Positions 19,372 through 29,195 are shown, numbered from the stretch's first letter. The stretch is 64,000 nucleotides of DNA from Candidatus Cloacimonas acidaminovorans str. Evry (GCF_000146065.2 NC_020449.1:2022654-2086653), one strand, 5' to 3'. The notes: a model not told the origin generated them from the letters alone. Made by a program: numbers and translations.

Positions 19372-19917
19372 TTATTCAGCCAAACTAACACTATACTTTT
19401 TTAGCCAATCGGCATCCTCAAGCGTGGCAAAATATATGTATGAGTAACCTGCTGCTGTAGCAGCACGGACAATTTCCGTTATATATTCACAGGGAATGGA
19501 ATAGTCGGCTTGAACCAGAAGACAGGTCTCTGCCTTTTGATGCTGAATAATGTCAGCGGCTTCCATTTTCAAATAAGTTAATAAATCTTGACGTTTATTA
19601 GCGTCTGTTAGCAAATCTGCCGGCGAACCATATTCCAGGGCTTCAGTTCCAACAACAACACGATCCGGGAATATTTTAATCGGAGTTGTTCCCGCTTTTT
19701 CTAAAAGCTTATCGTTGGTGATTGTATGAGGATAGGTAATATTGGGTTCTGCAGAAATTTTTACTACTTCCGTAGAGATATTTTTAACCAGGAAAACCAA
19801 GATAATAGTTAGTTCATCCAGCAAAGAAGTAATGGACAACCCTTTTGCTTCCTCAAATTTTTTCCGGACGCGGCGTTCACTTTTATTAGAAGATTTTAGT
19901 TTATCCAGAATTTGCAT
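19372..19917 (-). CDS. exbD: ExbD/TolR-like proton-channel subunit with the conserved Asp
   Basis: 181 residues with one N-terminal transmembrane helix. The key acidic residue is present: Asp34 in ITSLLDELTIIL, aligning with the ExbD motif PLVDVMLVLL, where it carries protons. The periplasmic domain is longer than in typical ExbD (about 140 residues), with an ExbD-like end in which a vectorial Tyr-rich strand (AGYSYIYFATLEDADW) replaces the usual GVT...FVT pattern. It sits 11 bp after another ExbD-like gene and 12 bp before the AgmX-like gene. Together with its paralogue it probably forms the periplasm-facing part of the motor. Confidence 0.85.
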   Translation of the reverse strand: MQILDKLKSSNKSERRVRKKFEEAKGLSITSLLDELTIILVFLVKNISTEVVKISAEPNITYPHTITNDKLLEKAGTTPIKIFPDRVVVGTEALEYGSPADLLTDANKRQDLLTYLKMEAADIIQHQKAETCLLVQADYSIPCEYITEIVRAATAAGYSYIYFATLEDADWLKKYSVSLAE

Positions 19918-19928
19918 AAGTCGCTCCT

Positions 19929-20456
19929 TTAATAATACTCCACTTTGGTGGCAGTATAATGAACCTGGGTAAATCCATTGACTTTACAGATGTCTATCGT
20001 TTTCATCAGGTCTCCATAAAGGACATCCGGATGAACGAGGACAGTAATATCGCTAAGAGTTCCTTTTCGGCTTCTAATTTCTTGCAGAGTTTTATTCAGG
20101 GTCACATAATCATAATATCCATTAATGGCAGAGATAGTCATCGGCTTAAAGCCAGGTTCGCGGATTTCCATACCTATAGTAGCATTATTCTCTTGGGCAT
20201 ATTGTTTACCCAAAATATGGATTTCCACTTTTTCGGTTTTAGTGTCGCCACCTCCACCTCCGCCTTGTCCATAACTAACACCGCTTTCCCCTTGCGAGAA
20301 ATTTAGCGCCAAAAGAGCAATCTGCGAAATAACCACCATCATTAGCAGCATTGGAATAATGGTTAAAAACAGATTCATAATCGGCACCAGGTTTGGTTCC
20401 TGGGGCACCGTTTGGGATTTTTGCTGGCGCATTGCGGATGGTCTGTATTGTCCCAT
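19929..20456 (-). CDS. exbD: ExbD-like paralogue lacking the proton-carrying Asp
   Basis: 175 residues, one transmembrane helix (about 23-45). The aligned position of the channel aspartate is Asn28 (LVPIMNLFLTIIP). The periplasmic part contains a glycine stretch, then an ExbD fold that ends KVNGFTQVHYTATKVEYY. The gene lies between the ExbB-like gene (4 bp gap) and the Asp-containing ExbD. Two ExbD-type genes in one operon also occur in Myxococcus Agl and some Tol-like systems. Here only one of the two should be able to carry protons, which suggests a hetero-dimer with an asymmetric pore (inference). Confidence 0.85.
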   Translation of the reverse strand: MGQYRPSAMRQQKSQTVPQEPNLVPIMNLFLTIIPMLLMMVVISQIALLALNFSQGESGVSYGQGGGGGGDTKTEKVEIHILGKQYAQENNATIGMEIREPGFKPMTISAINGYYDYVTLNKTLQEIRSRKGTLSDITVLVHPDVLYGDLMKTIDICKVNGFTQVHYTATKVEYY

Positions 20457-20460
20457 AATT

Positions 20461-21228
20461 TTAATCCTTAATGGCGTTGTTAATAGTATTGATCAATTTA
20501 ACACTAAACTCGTCAATATTGCTGATAATGTTGTTTGCCCGGGTTAGCAGCCAACCTTTAATTAAAGTTAAGGGAATAGCAGCCAGCAAACCCAGAGCGG
20601 TTGTTCCAATTGCTTTTTTAATACCATCAGTTAAAGCAGTTTGTTGTGCTGCACCGGTTAAACCAGCTAAACCTGCAAATGCTTCCAACAAGCCCCAAAT
20701 GGTTCCTAAAAGTCCAAGATAGGTAGCTACTTGAGCCAAAGTATCAAACCAGAATAAACCGCTATCCAGTTTATACACTGTTTGCAGAACAGCTTCTTCC
20801 AGAGAATTTTGGACAGAATTTCTCAAATCAGCACCCGTTTGACCACTTTTTCTTGCATCTTTGAAAACCATCAAAGCGCTCCAGAAGATAAAGCCCATAG
20901 TGGTTCCCTTATAGCTTTCAGCAATTTTGGTTGCTTCATCCAGCTGGTCATTGCGGATATAATTGCGAAGTTTTAAATAAAATCCAGCGGCATCAATCTT
21001 CTCTTTGGGGTATAACTGATACCAACGCACAAAGGCATAAACAAGACCAATAACAAAAACCAACAGGATAGCATAAGCCCAATTACCGCTATCTATAAAT
21101 ACTTGAGTTAAGCTATAACCCTGTTTAGCTGGTGCAGCTGGAGCTGCTGTTTCTGTTGCTGGCTGAGCAAACAGGCCAACACACATAAAGAGTGAGATGA
21201 TCATAAGGACGATATTTTTTGTTTTCAT
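20461..21228 (-). CDS. exbB: ExbB/TolQ/MotA family proton-channel protein
   Basis: 255 residues from the ATG at 21228, preceded by AAGGAG; a longer reading from 21246 is possible but begins with GTG/ATG choices lacking a site. It has an N-terminal signal-like segment, one helix near 50-70, and two C-terminal helices with the family motif ATYLGLLGTIWGLLEAF and GTTALGLLAAIPLTLI. This forms the pentameric proton channel that powers TonB-type transducers. The start codon overlaps the preceding gene's stop (ATGA), a sign of translational coupling. Confidence 0.93.
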   Translation of the reverse strand: MKTKNIVLMIISLFMCVGLFAQPATETAAPAAPAKQGYSLTQVFIDSGNWAYAILLVFVIGLVYAFVRWYQLYPKEKIDAAGFYLKLRNYIRNDQLDEATKIAESYKGTTMGFIFWSALMVFKDARKSGQTGADLRNSVQNSLEEAVLQTVYKLDSGLFWFDTLAQVATYLGLLGTIWGLLEAFAGLAGLTGAAQQTALTDGIKKAIGTTALGLLAAIPLTLIKGWLLTRANNIISNIDEFSVKLINTINNAIKD

Positions 21229-21524
21229 TTTGACTCCTTCAGCCATTTATTTAGTAATGTATCGCTTTGTTCACGAATATCTTCAATTGTAAAGGAGAAC
21301 TTATATTCCCCTGCCTTCCGATAGGTATCGGATTTATCTTGAAAGATATCGGTAGATGGGATAAGAGCTTTTATTTCAATAACCAACTCTTTTTCTTCCA
21401 CATATCTGCGGGCACCTTCAAAACCCTTTACCGGTTGCTGTTGAGTGGTAGTTGTTGCTGCTTGGGCATAGATAATGCCTGTAAAAAAGAGCAACACCGC
21501 TAATAGGATAAAAACTTTTTTCAT
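21225..21524 (-). CDS. Small secreted protein of the ExbB operon, unknown
   Basis: 99 residues. Residues 1-20 are a clear signal peptide (MKKVFILLAVLLFFTGIIYAQ), and the rest is a charged periplasmic domain without recognised family. The start overlaps the stop of the giant repeat protein by ATGA and the stop overlaps the ExbB start by ATGA. It is therefore firmly built into the operon. Likely a periplasmic accessory of the machine; no function can be assigned. Confidence 0.8.
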   Translation of the reverse strand: MKKVFILLAVLLFFTGIIYAQAATTTTQQQPVKGFEGARRYVEEKELVIEIKALIPSTDIFQDKSDTYRKAGEYKFSFTIEDIREQSDTLLNKWLKESK

Positions 21525-24500
21525 CGTATATCCCCCTTTCCTGCTTTAATAATTTTAACTGTTGCAATAAAGCCACGGTAGTTGGAATTGTTAGTTACTA
21601 CAAAGCGTAAGGTATTTTTGCCCGCAGTTACTTTTGCCGGGTCTATCGTAACCTGGGATGTATAGACCCTGAACGGTTCAGGATCATAATCCAGATGAAG
21701 ATTAGCAGCTAATTCCTGTCCATTTAGATAAACCGAAGCTACTTCCGGTGCCACAAAATTGATTAAACCGTCCCGGAACTCGGTATCCAGGTAAAAATCA
21801 ACTTCAAAAATAGCACTGCTTACAGGTGCTGTTTCGGGGAACCAAATAGGTTTGGCATAAGTTTCTTCCAGCCCTACAATGTTATCCAGGGCGATACCAA
21901 AATTGCCTGTAATAGTTGCAGCCGAAGCTGTTTCCACTCCCGTTTCAGGATTAACCGTTATAATTCTCCATGTAGGATCAGTATAAAGCATCACTGTTTC
22001 CGGAGGTATGGAAGCGGCTAATTTGTTGCGGTCTATAAAGACCTGCAAATTCATATAGAAACTTTGCTGTTCAGGACTATCATTAGGAACAGTCAATTCT
22101 ATTATGTTTTGTCCTTCAGCCCAGGCGCTGGAAGGTAGTAAATATGCGAAACGGGTTGTAGTTATCGGCTTATTAACATCTAAGGTATCGGTAGGAACAA
22201 CACCGGGTTTCAGATCAGTGCCATTCAGCCGAATTTTAATATCATAAGGATAAACTAGGTGCAATAAAGCAAATTCGGGTTGGATTTTAGCATTAACAGT
22301 GCGATTTAGAATAAGTTCTTTATTGGAAGGTATTTGAACACAGCTCAAGTGCACACCTTTAGGCGAAGTTATATTCTGAACAGGTAAATTTACATTTGTC
22401 CCATCCATTTTTTCAGTCCAGCCGGAACCAAGAGGATATTCCTCCATCTTATAATCGGGCAACAAATTCCATTCCTGCAGTTTGGCATAACTTTGCTGCG
22501 TATAATAATCGGTATAACCAGCTAGCTGATAAAAGTTATAGATGTTTAAATGAGTAGTGTATGCCAAACTAAAGAGGTCATTACTATAATCGGCAGCCAG
22601 AGTTGCAATAAAAGCATCTAAAACATCTTTATACTCTTGACGGACACCTTCTGCTTCACTGGCAGTTCGCACATAAACTCCAATTTGGGTGTTGATAACA
22701 TTAACTCCCTTTTCATAAATGCGGGCAATTAAGTTCAACGCGCGCAGACGGCGATAATTTTCCAATTCAATATTCTGTTTATCAGCATCGGCAAGAAGCT
22801 TGTTTACCTTTGCTACTTCTGCTTTAACAGATGCCTTGAAATTGGGAATACGACGATAGGAACCCCCAATTAAGTGATTCTGCCAGGTAGTGCTGGCATT
22901 AACTTTGATTAGAGCTGCAGGAGATGATGTAAGCAAAGTTCCCTTTTCAATAGCGGTAAGCTGGTTGTCAAAATTTTTCAGGAAAGCGATTCGTTTCTGG
23001 AGATCATTATATTCTTTTTCCACTGCGGCAAAGTATTCATAATTCTTGGTAGAGCTAAAGTCCTTCGTTTCAAAATTTAGTCCTTCTTTTTTATACTCTG
23101 CTTCCAACCTTTTATATTCATCACGAAACTTAAAGGCATCGGTATAATTCTTATTCTTATAGGCATTATCAAAATTATAAACCAGTTTACTCAGCTTTAA
23201 AGTAGCAATCCATTGATAGCGGTCACCCTTGGTTTTATCTTTTTGGTAAATTTCTTTAGCCAGTTGCTCAAACTTAAGAGTATCCCCTTTAGCTAAATAA
23301 TAATCAGCAGTTTCCTGCATAAAGGGTATCACATTTTCATTGTTTGGATATAAGGTTATGAACCGGTTATATGTCTCAACTGCTTTATCCTTGTTTTCAG
23401 CTTCGCTGTAAAGTATGGCAGCTTTTGCTAATAACGCGTCAGGAGTAATATTTCCGGTATTAATGGTTTTGTTTCTGGCTTCTTCATAAAGAGCAAGATA
23501 AGCATCTGCAGCAGCAGTCCTCTGAGCAGGATTTTTTTCCATTTCCTGAATCATTGCCATACGTAGCTTGAATGCTTGATTGCTACTGGGATATTTAGCA
23601 ATAAAGCTTTCACGAATGCTTTTGGCAAGTTGGGGATTGTTCATTGCAGTATCGGCTTCAGCAATTTCTGCTGCACGGAAATAATAATAGTAAATTTCAC
23701 CAATATCCGTTCGCGTTCCAGCCAGTTCTAAGAGAATATCTATTGCCTTCTGATATTCTTTTGCTTTAATATATGCCTCTTGAGCTCCCATTTTATAACC
23801 GGTAACACGTTGTGCATCCTTAGAACCAAGTTCTTCTGCCAAACGCAATCGTTCACTTGCTGCCAGAGAATAATTTCCAGCACTCTCGGCTGCTTCAAAG
23901 CTATTTTGAATTTGATAGCAAATGTTATTAATTATAGCTTCCCGCTCAGCCGGAGTAGCAGTATAAGGTAATGCTTTACGGTAATATGTTTCTGCTTGGG
24001 CATAATTTTGCTCATTTTCCGCCATTGACGCAAGCTTTCCGTAAACGGTAAATTTTGTTCTGTCGGGAATCAGAGTTTCATTTTCCAAAGCAGAGAGATA
24101 TAACACTTTAGCGTCAGGCATTTTTCCACGCTCATATTGAATATCAGCTAAACTAAGTAAAATATTAACTGCCTGAATTTCACGCTCAGGATTTTTATAG
24201 GCATCACTGCGCAGAACACTAATAAATCGCTGAGAATTTGAATGTAATAAAGCAAACAGCTCATCCGCATTGGCGGGTAAACCTGGCTCAGGTTGAAATC
24301 CTTCCCCATAAAGGTCTTTCATCAGGTTGTAAATATTAAAGGAATAAGTATAGATCAAACCTTCATTCAGGAAAAAATCCTCATCCTGGGGATATTTTGC
24401 ATTAAATTCCTGCAGGTTTCTTATCGCAGTTAAATAGTGTTTGGGTAAATTGGAACGCTCGGCAAGAGTATTGCCAAGCAGTAGTTTGGTTTTATCTGCT

Positions 24501-27370
24501 TGGGCTTTCCAGGCAGCATAATTTTCACCCTGCAGCTCCGGAAAAGCAGCATATTGATCTATGTGCTGATAATAAGCAAGCAATTTGGTTTCATTGGCAG
24601 GATCGGCAAGAAATTCGTTTTGCAGGCGAATAGCTCTCTTTTCATAAGCATTTTTGATCACTGCCAGCTGAGCTGAGATGTTGCTGTTATTCATATTTGC
24701 TTGATACCAGGCAGAGTTTTTGCCATAGTTGGTTATAATATTCTGATACAAATCTTGAGCTATTTGATCGAAATTCTGACCTTCCCGCAGTTCATACTGA
24801 GCGCTGGCATACAATTTCAAAATGGAATCCACTAAGGCGGGATTTTCCAGAGCCAGAGGATTTATATCTATTTTCAGCCAGATAAAGTCAATTGCTTGAA
24901 TAGTAGATAAATTCAACTTATTTGCAGCAGCTTTATCTATAATGCTGCTTATAATTTCAGGATTCTTGTAACTGGCAGCAATATTTTGCAATTCTGCTAC
25001 ACCCTTGGCTGGTGAATAGAAATCAGTTCCATCCAAAGCAATCAGGCAGAAAGCAATATTATCTATAGCATCTTCGCGATACCCTTTGGCGATCATAGGA
25101 TCAGAAATCTTGCCACTGTCAACAGCATTCAACAAAGTTAGAAAATCGTTCAGAGCCAGCATAAAATCCTGTTCCTGAAAAGAATTTAAGCGTAACCACC
25201 CACGCTGATAAATGGCATCGTATTGATATTTACTATTCGGCTTGTTAATAATTTCATCAAAGCAGTTTGTGGCCAAAGCATAGTAACGCTGTGGCTGATC
25301 AGCATCGGTAGCAATATAATAATACAAAATTCCCAGACGGTATAGGGACTCGTCATAATAAGGAGAGGTCTTATAGTTATCTATAATTCTTTGATAGGAA
25401 CTGATTGCCTCGGCAAAATCTGACTCCTTATATCTGCTAGCATCATCAAGAGCTACGGCAGTCCTGTTTATTTCATAAAACCTGGCTTTATTATCGCCTA
25501 TCCTTTGATGGCTAAGCTGACTACTGATAAAACCGATATTATATAGGGCTGCATCTATATTCACATTGTTGGGATCAAGCTGAACAACTTTTCTATAACT
25601 TTCCAAGGCAATAGTAGGGGTCTCCAGATAAACAGCATATTGAAGCTCAGCCAGATTATAATAGAGATCAGCATTACTGATAAGATAGTTTCCATTGGGC
25701 TGTTCAACTGCCTTAAAATTGGGATTATAGTTAATAAAATTTTGAATGCGGGTAATTAAATCACGCTTTTCCGCCAAGATTTCTGCCTGCCGCTCAGTCA
25801 GCTGTTGTTCCGTCCACTTTCCTATTTGCGCGATTCGTGCCTGTTCCTTAATATGCAGGTTGCGATAATCCAGTTGCAATTTAACAAATTCCACATTAGC
25901 AACCAAATCCTGGGCATTTTTACGAATGGGCTCATTGCGCACACCACTATCAGCAGTTACGGCTATTTGAGCAACAATACTGTTTTTGATTTTATTTCGC
26001 TGTTCTTCCGTGAAAATATTTTTTGATTCTTCTTGCATAAATTGTTCAATCTCAGCCAGCTGAATATCTATATCTTTTTTATCCTGAAAGAGAGAGTAAT
26101 ATTCCTGCAAAATAGCGTTAAAAATTTGTTCTTCCACATCGCTAATATGTTTACGAGTTTGCAACAGGTCATTTTTCCTGATCAATAAACTGGTTCGTTT
26201 TTCGGAATAATCTGCTCTGGTCCTTTTCAACTGCTCCTGAATATTAGCTAATTCAGGATCTGCAATATCTTTATCCAGTTCAGCAATAAGATTATTATAG
26301 AGCTGAATGTTTTTTTCAATATCAAATAATCGTTTCAGTTCCATATCACTAAAATTTTGACCTTGAACACTGGGATCATTAGTCAGAAAGCGCTCATACT
26401 GCTTTTCCAGAATTTTATCCATTATCTCAAGCTGTTTTTGGTAGTTGGTAGATAATTGTTTTACTTGCTGAAATAACAAATTACCCCTTACCATTGTTTC
26501 CTCAGCCTGGACTTTTTGATCTATATAATCAAGAATAACCATCTTTAGTGAATCCAGCATAGCCATTTCTTCTGAATGCAGATTAACAATGGAATCCAGA
26601 TAAAAAATCCCTTTCAAAGAAATTAATTCGTTATAATTGCGGGTTAAATCAGCTTTTATACCATCTATTTGGGAAGCTATCCTTTTATATTCAGCAGGGC
26701 TGGGATTAGCATAATAGGGCTCTAAATTTAAGTTCTGCACTCTTGCCAGGATTGCCATTTTTTCGGGAAGCAAACGATTCATTATTATATCCCGGTTTTG
26801 AATGTAACTATTAAGCGTATTTACAACACTTTCATATTCACCATCATCAGCAGCCATATCAGCCCAAATATATAGATAAGTAGGATAATATCTATCAATA
26901 TTGTAATTCTCAAATACGATAGCGCTTAAGAAATCCTTTGCCGTTTTTCGGTTACCCTGCTCCAAGTAATGCACCATTTGCTGGAATAAAACCAGGTTCA
27001 GCATTTTTCGGGCGTCTTCATTCAAATGAGTATTGAGCAAGGAAGTAAAATAACTGATAGCTTTGGCATTTTCTCCTACACGAACATAGAAATGACCAAG
27101 TAAATAAATAAATTCATTTTGATCCATACTGGAAAAAACATCTTTATATTTTACCAGTGCCTGTTCAGCCAGTGTCGGATCTTCCTTCACCAATTCTGGC
27201 AGTGCATCAACTAAAAACATCTTGGCTAATTCTCTGATAATTTGTTTTTCCTGGGATATTTGCTCTTGGATTTGTTCTTTAGTATATTGAGATATATCCT
27301 GAGCATAAACCACTGCCAAGAATGACACTGCAACAACAATTAGGAATATAATTTTAAGAATGTGTTTCAT
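21521..27370 (-). CDS. Giant secreted TPR/helical repeat protein (about 1949 residues)
   Basis: The start chosen is ATG at 27370, which gives a compact signal peptide (MKHILKIIFLIVVAVSFLAV then YAQ); a GTG four codons upstream is possible. The mature protein is almost wholly helical. It has tetratricopeptide-like repeats (for example YNIGFISS.., DESLYRLGILYYYIATD, NYAQAETYYRKALPYTATPAE), a long coiled-coil stretch near 270-460, and a beta-rich C-terminus (about 1650-1949) with two carbohydrate-binding-like strands regions. It heads the operon with the small secreted gene, ExbB, two ExbDs and AgmX. Likely a periplasmic or outer-membrane-associated scaffold of the same machine (inferred from coupling). 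Very long genes of this type are seen in Cloacimonadota-like genomes, as far as I know without experimental function. Confidence 0.85.
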   Translation of the reverse strand: MKHILKIIFLIVVAVSFLAVVYAQDISQYTKEQIQEQISQEKQIIRELAKMFLVDALPELVKEDPTLAEQALVKYKDVFSSMDQNEFIYLLGHFYVRVGENAKAISYFTSLLNTHLNEDARKMLNLVLFQQMVHYLEQGNRKTAKDFLSAIVFENYNIDRYYPTYLYIWADMAADDGEYESVVNTLNSYIQNRDIIMNRLLPEKMAILARVQNLNLEPYYANPSPAEYKRIASQIDGIKADLTRNYNELISLKGIFYLDSIVNLHSEEMAMLDSLKMVILDYIDQKVQAEETMVRGNLLFQQVKQLSTNYQKQLEIMDKILEKQYERFLTNDPSVQGQNFSDMELKRLFDIEKNIQLYNNLIAELDKDIADPELANIQEQLKRTRADYSEKRTSLLIRKNDLLQTRKHISDVEEQIFNAILQEYYSLFQDKKDIDIQLAEIEQFMQEESKNIFTEEQRNKIKNSIVAQIAVTADSGVRNEPIRKNAQDLVANVEFVKLQLDYRNLHIKEQARIAQIGKWTEQQLTERQAEILAEKRDLITRIQNFINYNPNFKAVEQPNGNYLISNADLYYNLAELQYAVYLETPTIALESYRKVVQLDPNNVNIDAALYNIGFISSQLSHQRIGDNKARFYEINRTAVALDDASRYKESDFAEAISSYQRIIDNYKTSPYYDESLYRLGILYYYIATDADQPQRYYALATNCFDEIINKPNSKYQYDAIYQRGWLRLNSFQEQDFMLALNDFLTLLNAVDSGKISDPMIAKGYREDAIDNIAFCLIALDGTDFYSPAKGVAELQNIAASYKNPEIISSIIDKAAANKLNLSTIQAIDFIWLKIDINPLALENPALVDSILKLYASAQYELREGQNFDQIAQDLYQNIITNYGKNSAWYQANMNNSNISAQLAVIKNAYEKRAIRLQNEFLADPANETKLLAYYQHIDQYAAFPELQGENYAAWKAQADKTKLLLGNTLAERSNLPKHYLTAIRNLQEFNAKYPQDEDFFLNEGLIYTYSFNIYNLMKDLYGEGFQPEPGLPANADELFALLHSNSQRFISVLRSDAYKNPEREIQAVNILLSLADIQYERGKMPDAKVLYLSALENETLIPDRTKFTVYGKLASMAENEQNYAQAETYYRKALPYTATPAEREAIINNICYQIQNSFEAAESAGNYSLAASERLRLAEELGSKDAQRVTGYKMGAQEAYIKAKEYQKAIDILLELAGTRTDIGEIYYYYFRAAEIAEADTAMNNPQLAKSIRESFIAKYPSSNQAFKLRMAMIQEMEKNPAQRTAAADAYLALYEEARNKTINTGNITPDALLAKAAILYSEAENKDKAVETYNRFITLYPNNENVIPFMQETADYYLAKGDTLKFEQLAKEIYQKDKTKGDRYQWIATLKLSKLVYNFDNAYKNKNYTDAFKFRDEYKRLEAEYKKEGLNFETKDFSSTKNYEYFAAVEKEYNDLQKRIAFLKNFDNQLTAIEKGTLLTSSPAALIKVNASTTWQNHLIGGSYRRIPNFKASVKAEVAKVNKLLADADKQNIELENYRRLRALNLIARIYEKGVNVINTQIGVYVRTASEAEGVRQEYKDVLDAFIATLAADYSNDLFSLAYTTHLNIYNFYQLAGYTDYYTQQSYAKLQEWNLLPDYKMEEYPLGSGWTEKMDGTNVNLPVQNITSPKGVHLSCVQIPSNKELILNRTVNAKIQPEFALLHLVYPYDIKIRLNGTDLKPGVVPTDTLDVNKPITTTRFAYLLPSSAWAEGQNIIELTVPNDSPEQQSFYMNLQVFIDRNKLAASIPPETVMLYTDPTWRIITVNPETGVETASAATITGNFGIALDNIVGLEETYAKPIWFPETAPVSSAIFEVDFYLDTEFRDGLINFVAPEVASVYLNGQELAANLHLDYDPEPFRVYTSQVTIDPAKVTAGKNTLRFVVTNNSNYRGFIATVKIIKAGKGDIR

Positions 27371-27414
27371 AATCCCGCTCACTTATATTCTCTTTATTTT
27401 CCCTATGATGATAA

Positions 27415-27453
27415 GGTTCAGGATTTTTTCACTTAACAAATGCATCCTGAACC
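27415..27453. other. Perfect 10-bp hairpin between outer-membrane gene and giant repeat gene
   Basis: GGTTCAGGAT and ATCCTGAACC separated by 19 bases. There is no U-tract on either side, so it may be an mRNA stabiliser or attenuator rather than a terminator. Confidence 0.55.
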
Positions 27454-27523
27454 TTCTTCATCAGTATTTCGGGGAAACATGATTCCTCAATCTACACATT
27501 TTAGATGAGTAGTTTAAGATTAA

Positions 27524-28723
27524 TTATTGCTTTTGCTTCAATTCTTCTATCCATTTGCGCAGCTCTTCCATTGCCTGCTGAGCTTTTTGCCTCTCTTCTT
27601 TCAGCATTTGAAGTTCTTTAAGCAAATCTTGAACTTCAGGAGAAAGCTGTTGATAACCTGCAGTCCCAGGTGTAACTAAACCAGGGGTTTGTAACTGGGT
27701 TCCAGGACCAACTACAACTTCTCCTCCAACAGGAGGTTTGGCTGCTGTTCCTGTAGGAGGAACAACAACAATTTCTCCGGTAGGGCTTACAGTAGTACCT
27801 GTGGGAGGAACAACTACACCTGTTTCAATAGGTGTTTCTCCAACCTCAACTACTTCTCCGCCAACAGATGGCTTTTTCCCATAACTGGCATAAAGACCAA
27901 GATCGGGACGGCGTTTGGCTTCAGCATATTTGTCAAACAAATAGGAAACCCCTAAAGCAACACGGAGATTATCCTTATAATCGCTATCCTTGAAGCGGTC
28001 TTCAATAGCACTGGCTCCCAGCTTAAAACCAAAGTTTTTATAGGCATAATTTATCCCTATATTGATGTCTTCACCATCAAATTCTCCCTGCAAAGTCAAA
28101 TCTCTGACCGGTGACATCTCCACAGAGAAAAAGGTTCCTGTTAAATAACGCGCTCTTGGAGCTTGTCCCACAAAGCGGTTTGAACCAATGCCTAAATTGA
28201 ACATCCAGGGAATTCCCCAAAAGACAACCTGTTTAGATGCAACTGCATAAGGAGAATAGGGCTCATAAGAATCAGCTTCCGGATTATCAACAAAATCATC
28301 ATTTTCACCCAAGTATTGAGCTCCGTGCTTTGCTACAGGAGATAAAATATTATCCATTCCTACAGCAATTTGGGGAATACGCAAGGTTTCCTCAATAATT
28401 TTCACCTTTGCATTAAGTAAATAAACTAAACCATCTAAAGAGGTGTAATCCCCAAGAAACATACTAAGTTCCACTCTGTCCAGAATTCCTACCCCTATCA
28501 TTGCATACGGAAAGAACCCTTTGGAGGCATCTTCGGCGTCTTCAGTAGGTGGTTTGGGAGCTGATATATCCCGATAATAACCCACCAACAGAAATTCTGC
28601 AGCTTTATTTGGTAGAACATAAGCATCAGGAGTTCTTAGCATTCCCAAGGTTTGAAAAGGTGCTGCTTGAGCAACCCCAAGAACAGCAACCAGGGCAATC
28701 ACGGTCAACAAAGTTTTTTTCAT
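27524..28723 (-). CDS. Outer-membrane beta-barrel-like protein with proline-rich and coiled-coil tail
   Basis: 399 residues from ATG 28723, with a GGAGGG ribosome site; a GTG four codons earlier overlaps that site. Residues 1-24 form a signal peptide. Residues 25-290 read as alternating beta strands of a YjbH/porin-like barrel (IGVGILDRVELSMFLGDYTS, VALGVSYLFDKYAEA). A Pro/Gly/Val-rich linker follows (about 295-355, several PPTG units), and the final 45 residues are a Glu/Lys/Gln coiled coil. It lies directly upstream of the giant repeat/ExbB operon. It may be its outer-membrane partner (inference). No specific family name is justified. Confidence 0.75.
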   Translation of the reverse strand: MKKTLLTVIALVAVLGVAQAAPFQTLGMLRTPDAYVLPNKAAEFLLVGYYRDISAPKPPTEDAEDASKGFFPYAMIGVGILDRVELSMFLGDYTSLDGLVYLLNAKVKIIEETLRIPQIAVGMDNILSPVAKHGAQYLGENDDFVDNPEADSYEPYSPYAVASKQVVFWGIPWMFNLGIGSNRFVGQAPRARYLTGTFFSVEMSPVRDLTLQGEFDGEDINIGINYAYKNFGFKLGASAIEDRFKDSDYKDNLRVALGVSYLFDKYAEAKRRPDLGLYASYGKKPSVGGEVVEVGETPIETGVVVPPTGTTVSPTGEIVVVPPTGTAAKPPVGGEVVVGPGTQLQTPGLVTPGTAGYQQLSPEVQDLLKELQMLKEERQKAQQAMEELRKWIEELKQKQ

Positions 28724-28764
28724 TTTTCCCTCCACCTTTCGGTGTTACTTTCTTATCAAAATTC

Positions 28765-28793
28765 ATCATTCTTATTGACAATATAATCGTCAA
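28765..28793 (-). promoter_or_regulatory. Candidate promoter for the outer-membrane protein gene
   Basis: Minus strand TTGACG (28788-28793) and AATGAT (28765-28770), spacer 17, about 40 bp before the start codon. A TTGACA on the plus strand at 28775 overlaps it and may serve yraN, so the two genes diverge from a shared 85-bp region. Confidence 0.45.
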
Positions 28794-28808
28794 GCTTTTT
28801 TTTGCTTT

Positions 28809-29195
28809 ATGAAAAAATATTCACTTCAGGATTTTTCTCACATCGGCGAAGATCTTGCTGCTCGCTATCTCGTAAGTAACGGTTATACTATTACTTGCCG
28901 TAATTACAGGAAGAAATACGGCGAGATAGATATTATTGTGGAAAAAGATCAACACCTCGTTTTTTGTGAGGTTAAAACCCGTACCTCTCACTCTATAGAA
29001 TGGGCTCTGGCTTCCATTGGTTTCTCCAAACAGAGAAAAATATCCAGAACTGCACAATTATATATTAATGAAAATCCCCAATTTGCCAAACACATTTTTC
29101 GCTTTGATGTTTTACTCGTTTTCTACTATGAAAACACCGACACTTTTGAGATTAAGCACTTTGAAAACGCTTTTGACGCTATTTTAGAGTATTAA
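28809..29195 (+). CDS. yraN: YraN family (UPF0102) endonuclease-like protein
   Basis: 128 residues, the usual length. It shows the restriction-endonuclease-fold core of the family: GEDLAARYL near the start, then YRKKYGEIDIIVEKDQHLVFCEVKTR, in which the Glu-Asp...Glu-x-Lys residues (E39-D41, E55, K57 by eye) form a PD-(D/E)XK-type site. It probably acts on DNA; the family role is not firmly known. Its 3' end overlaps the convergent GWxTD gene by 4 bp. No ribosome site stands out; the leader is a T-rich stretch. Confidence 0.92.
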   Translation: MKKYSLQDFSHIGEDLAARYLVSNGYTITCRNYRKKYGEIDIIVEKDQHLVFCEVKTRTSHSIEWALASIGFSKQRKISRTAQLYINENPQFAKHIFRFDVLLVFYYENTDTFEIKHFENAFDAILEY

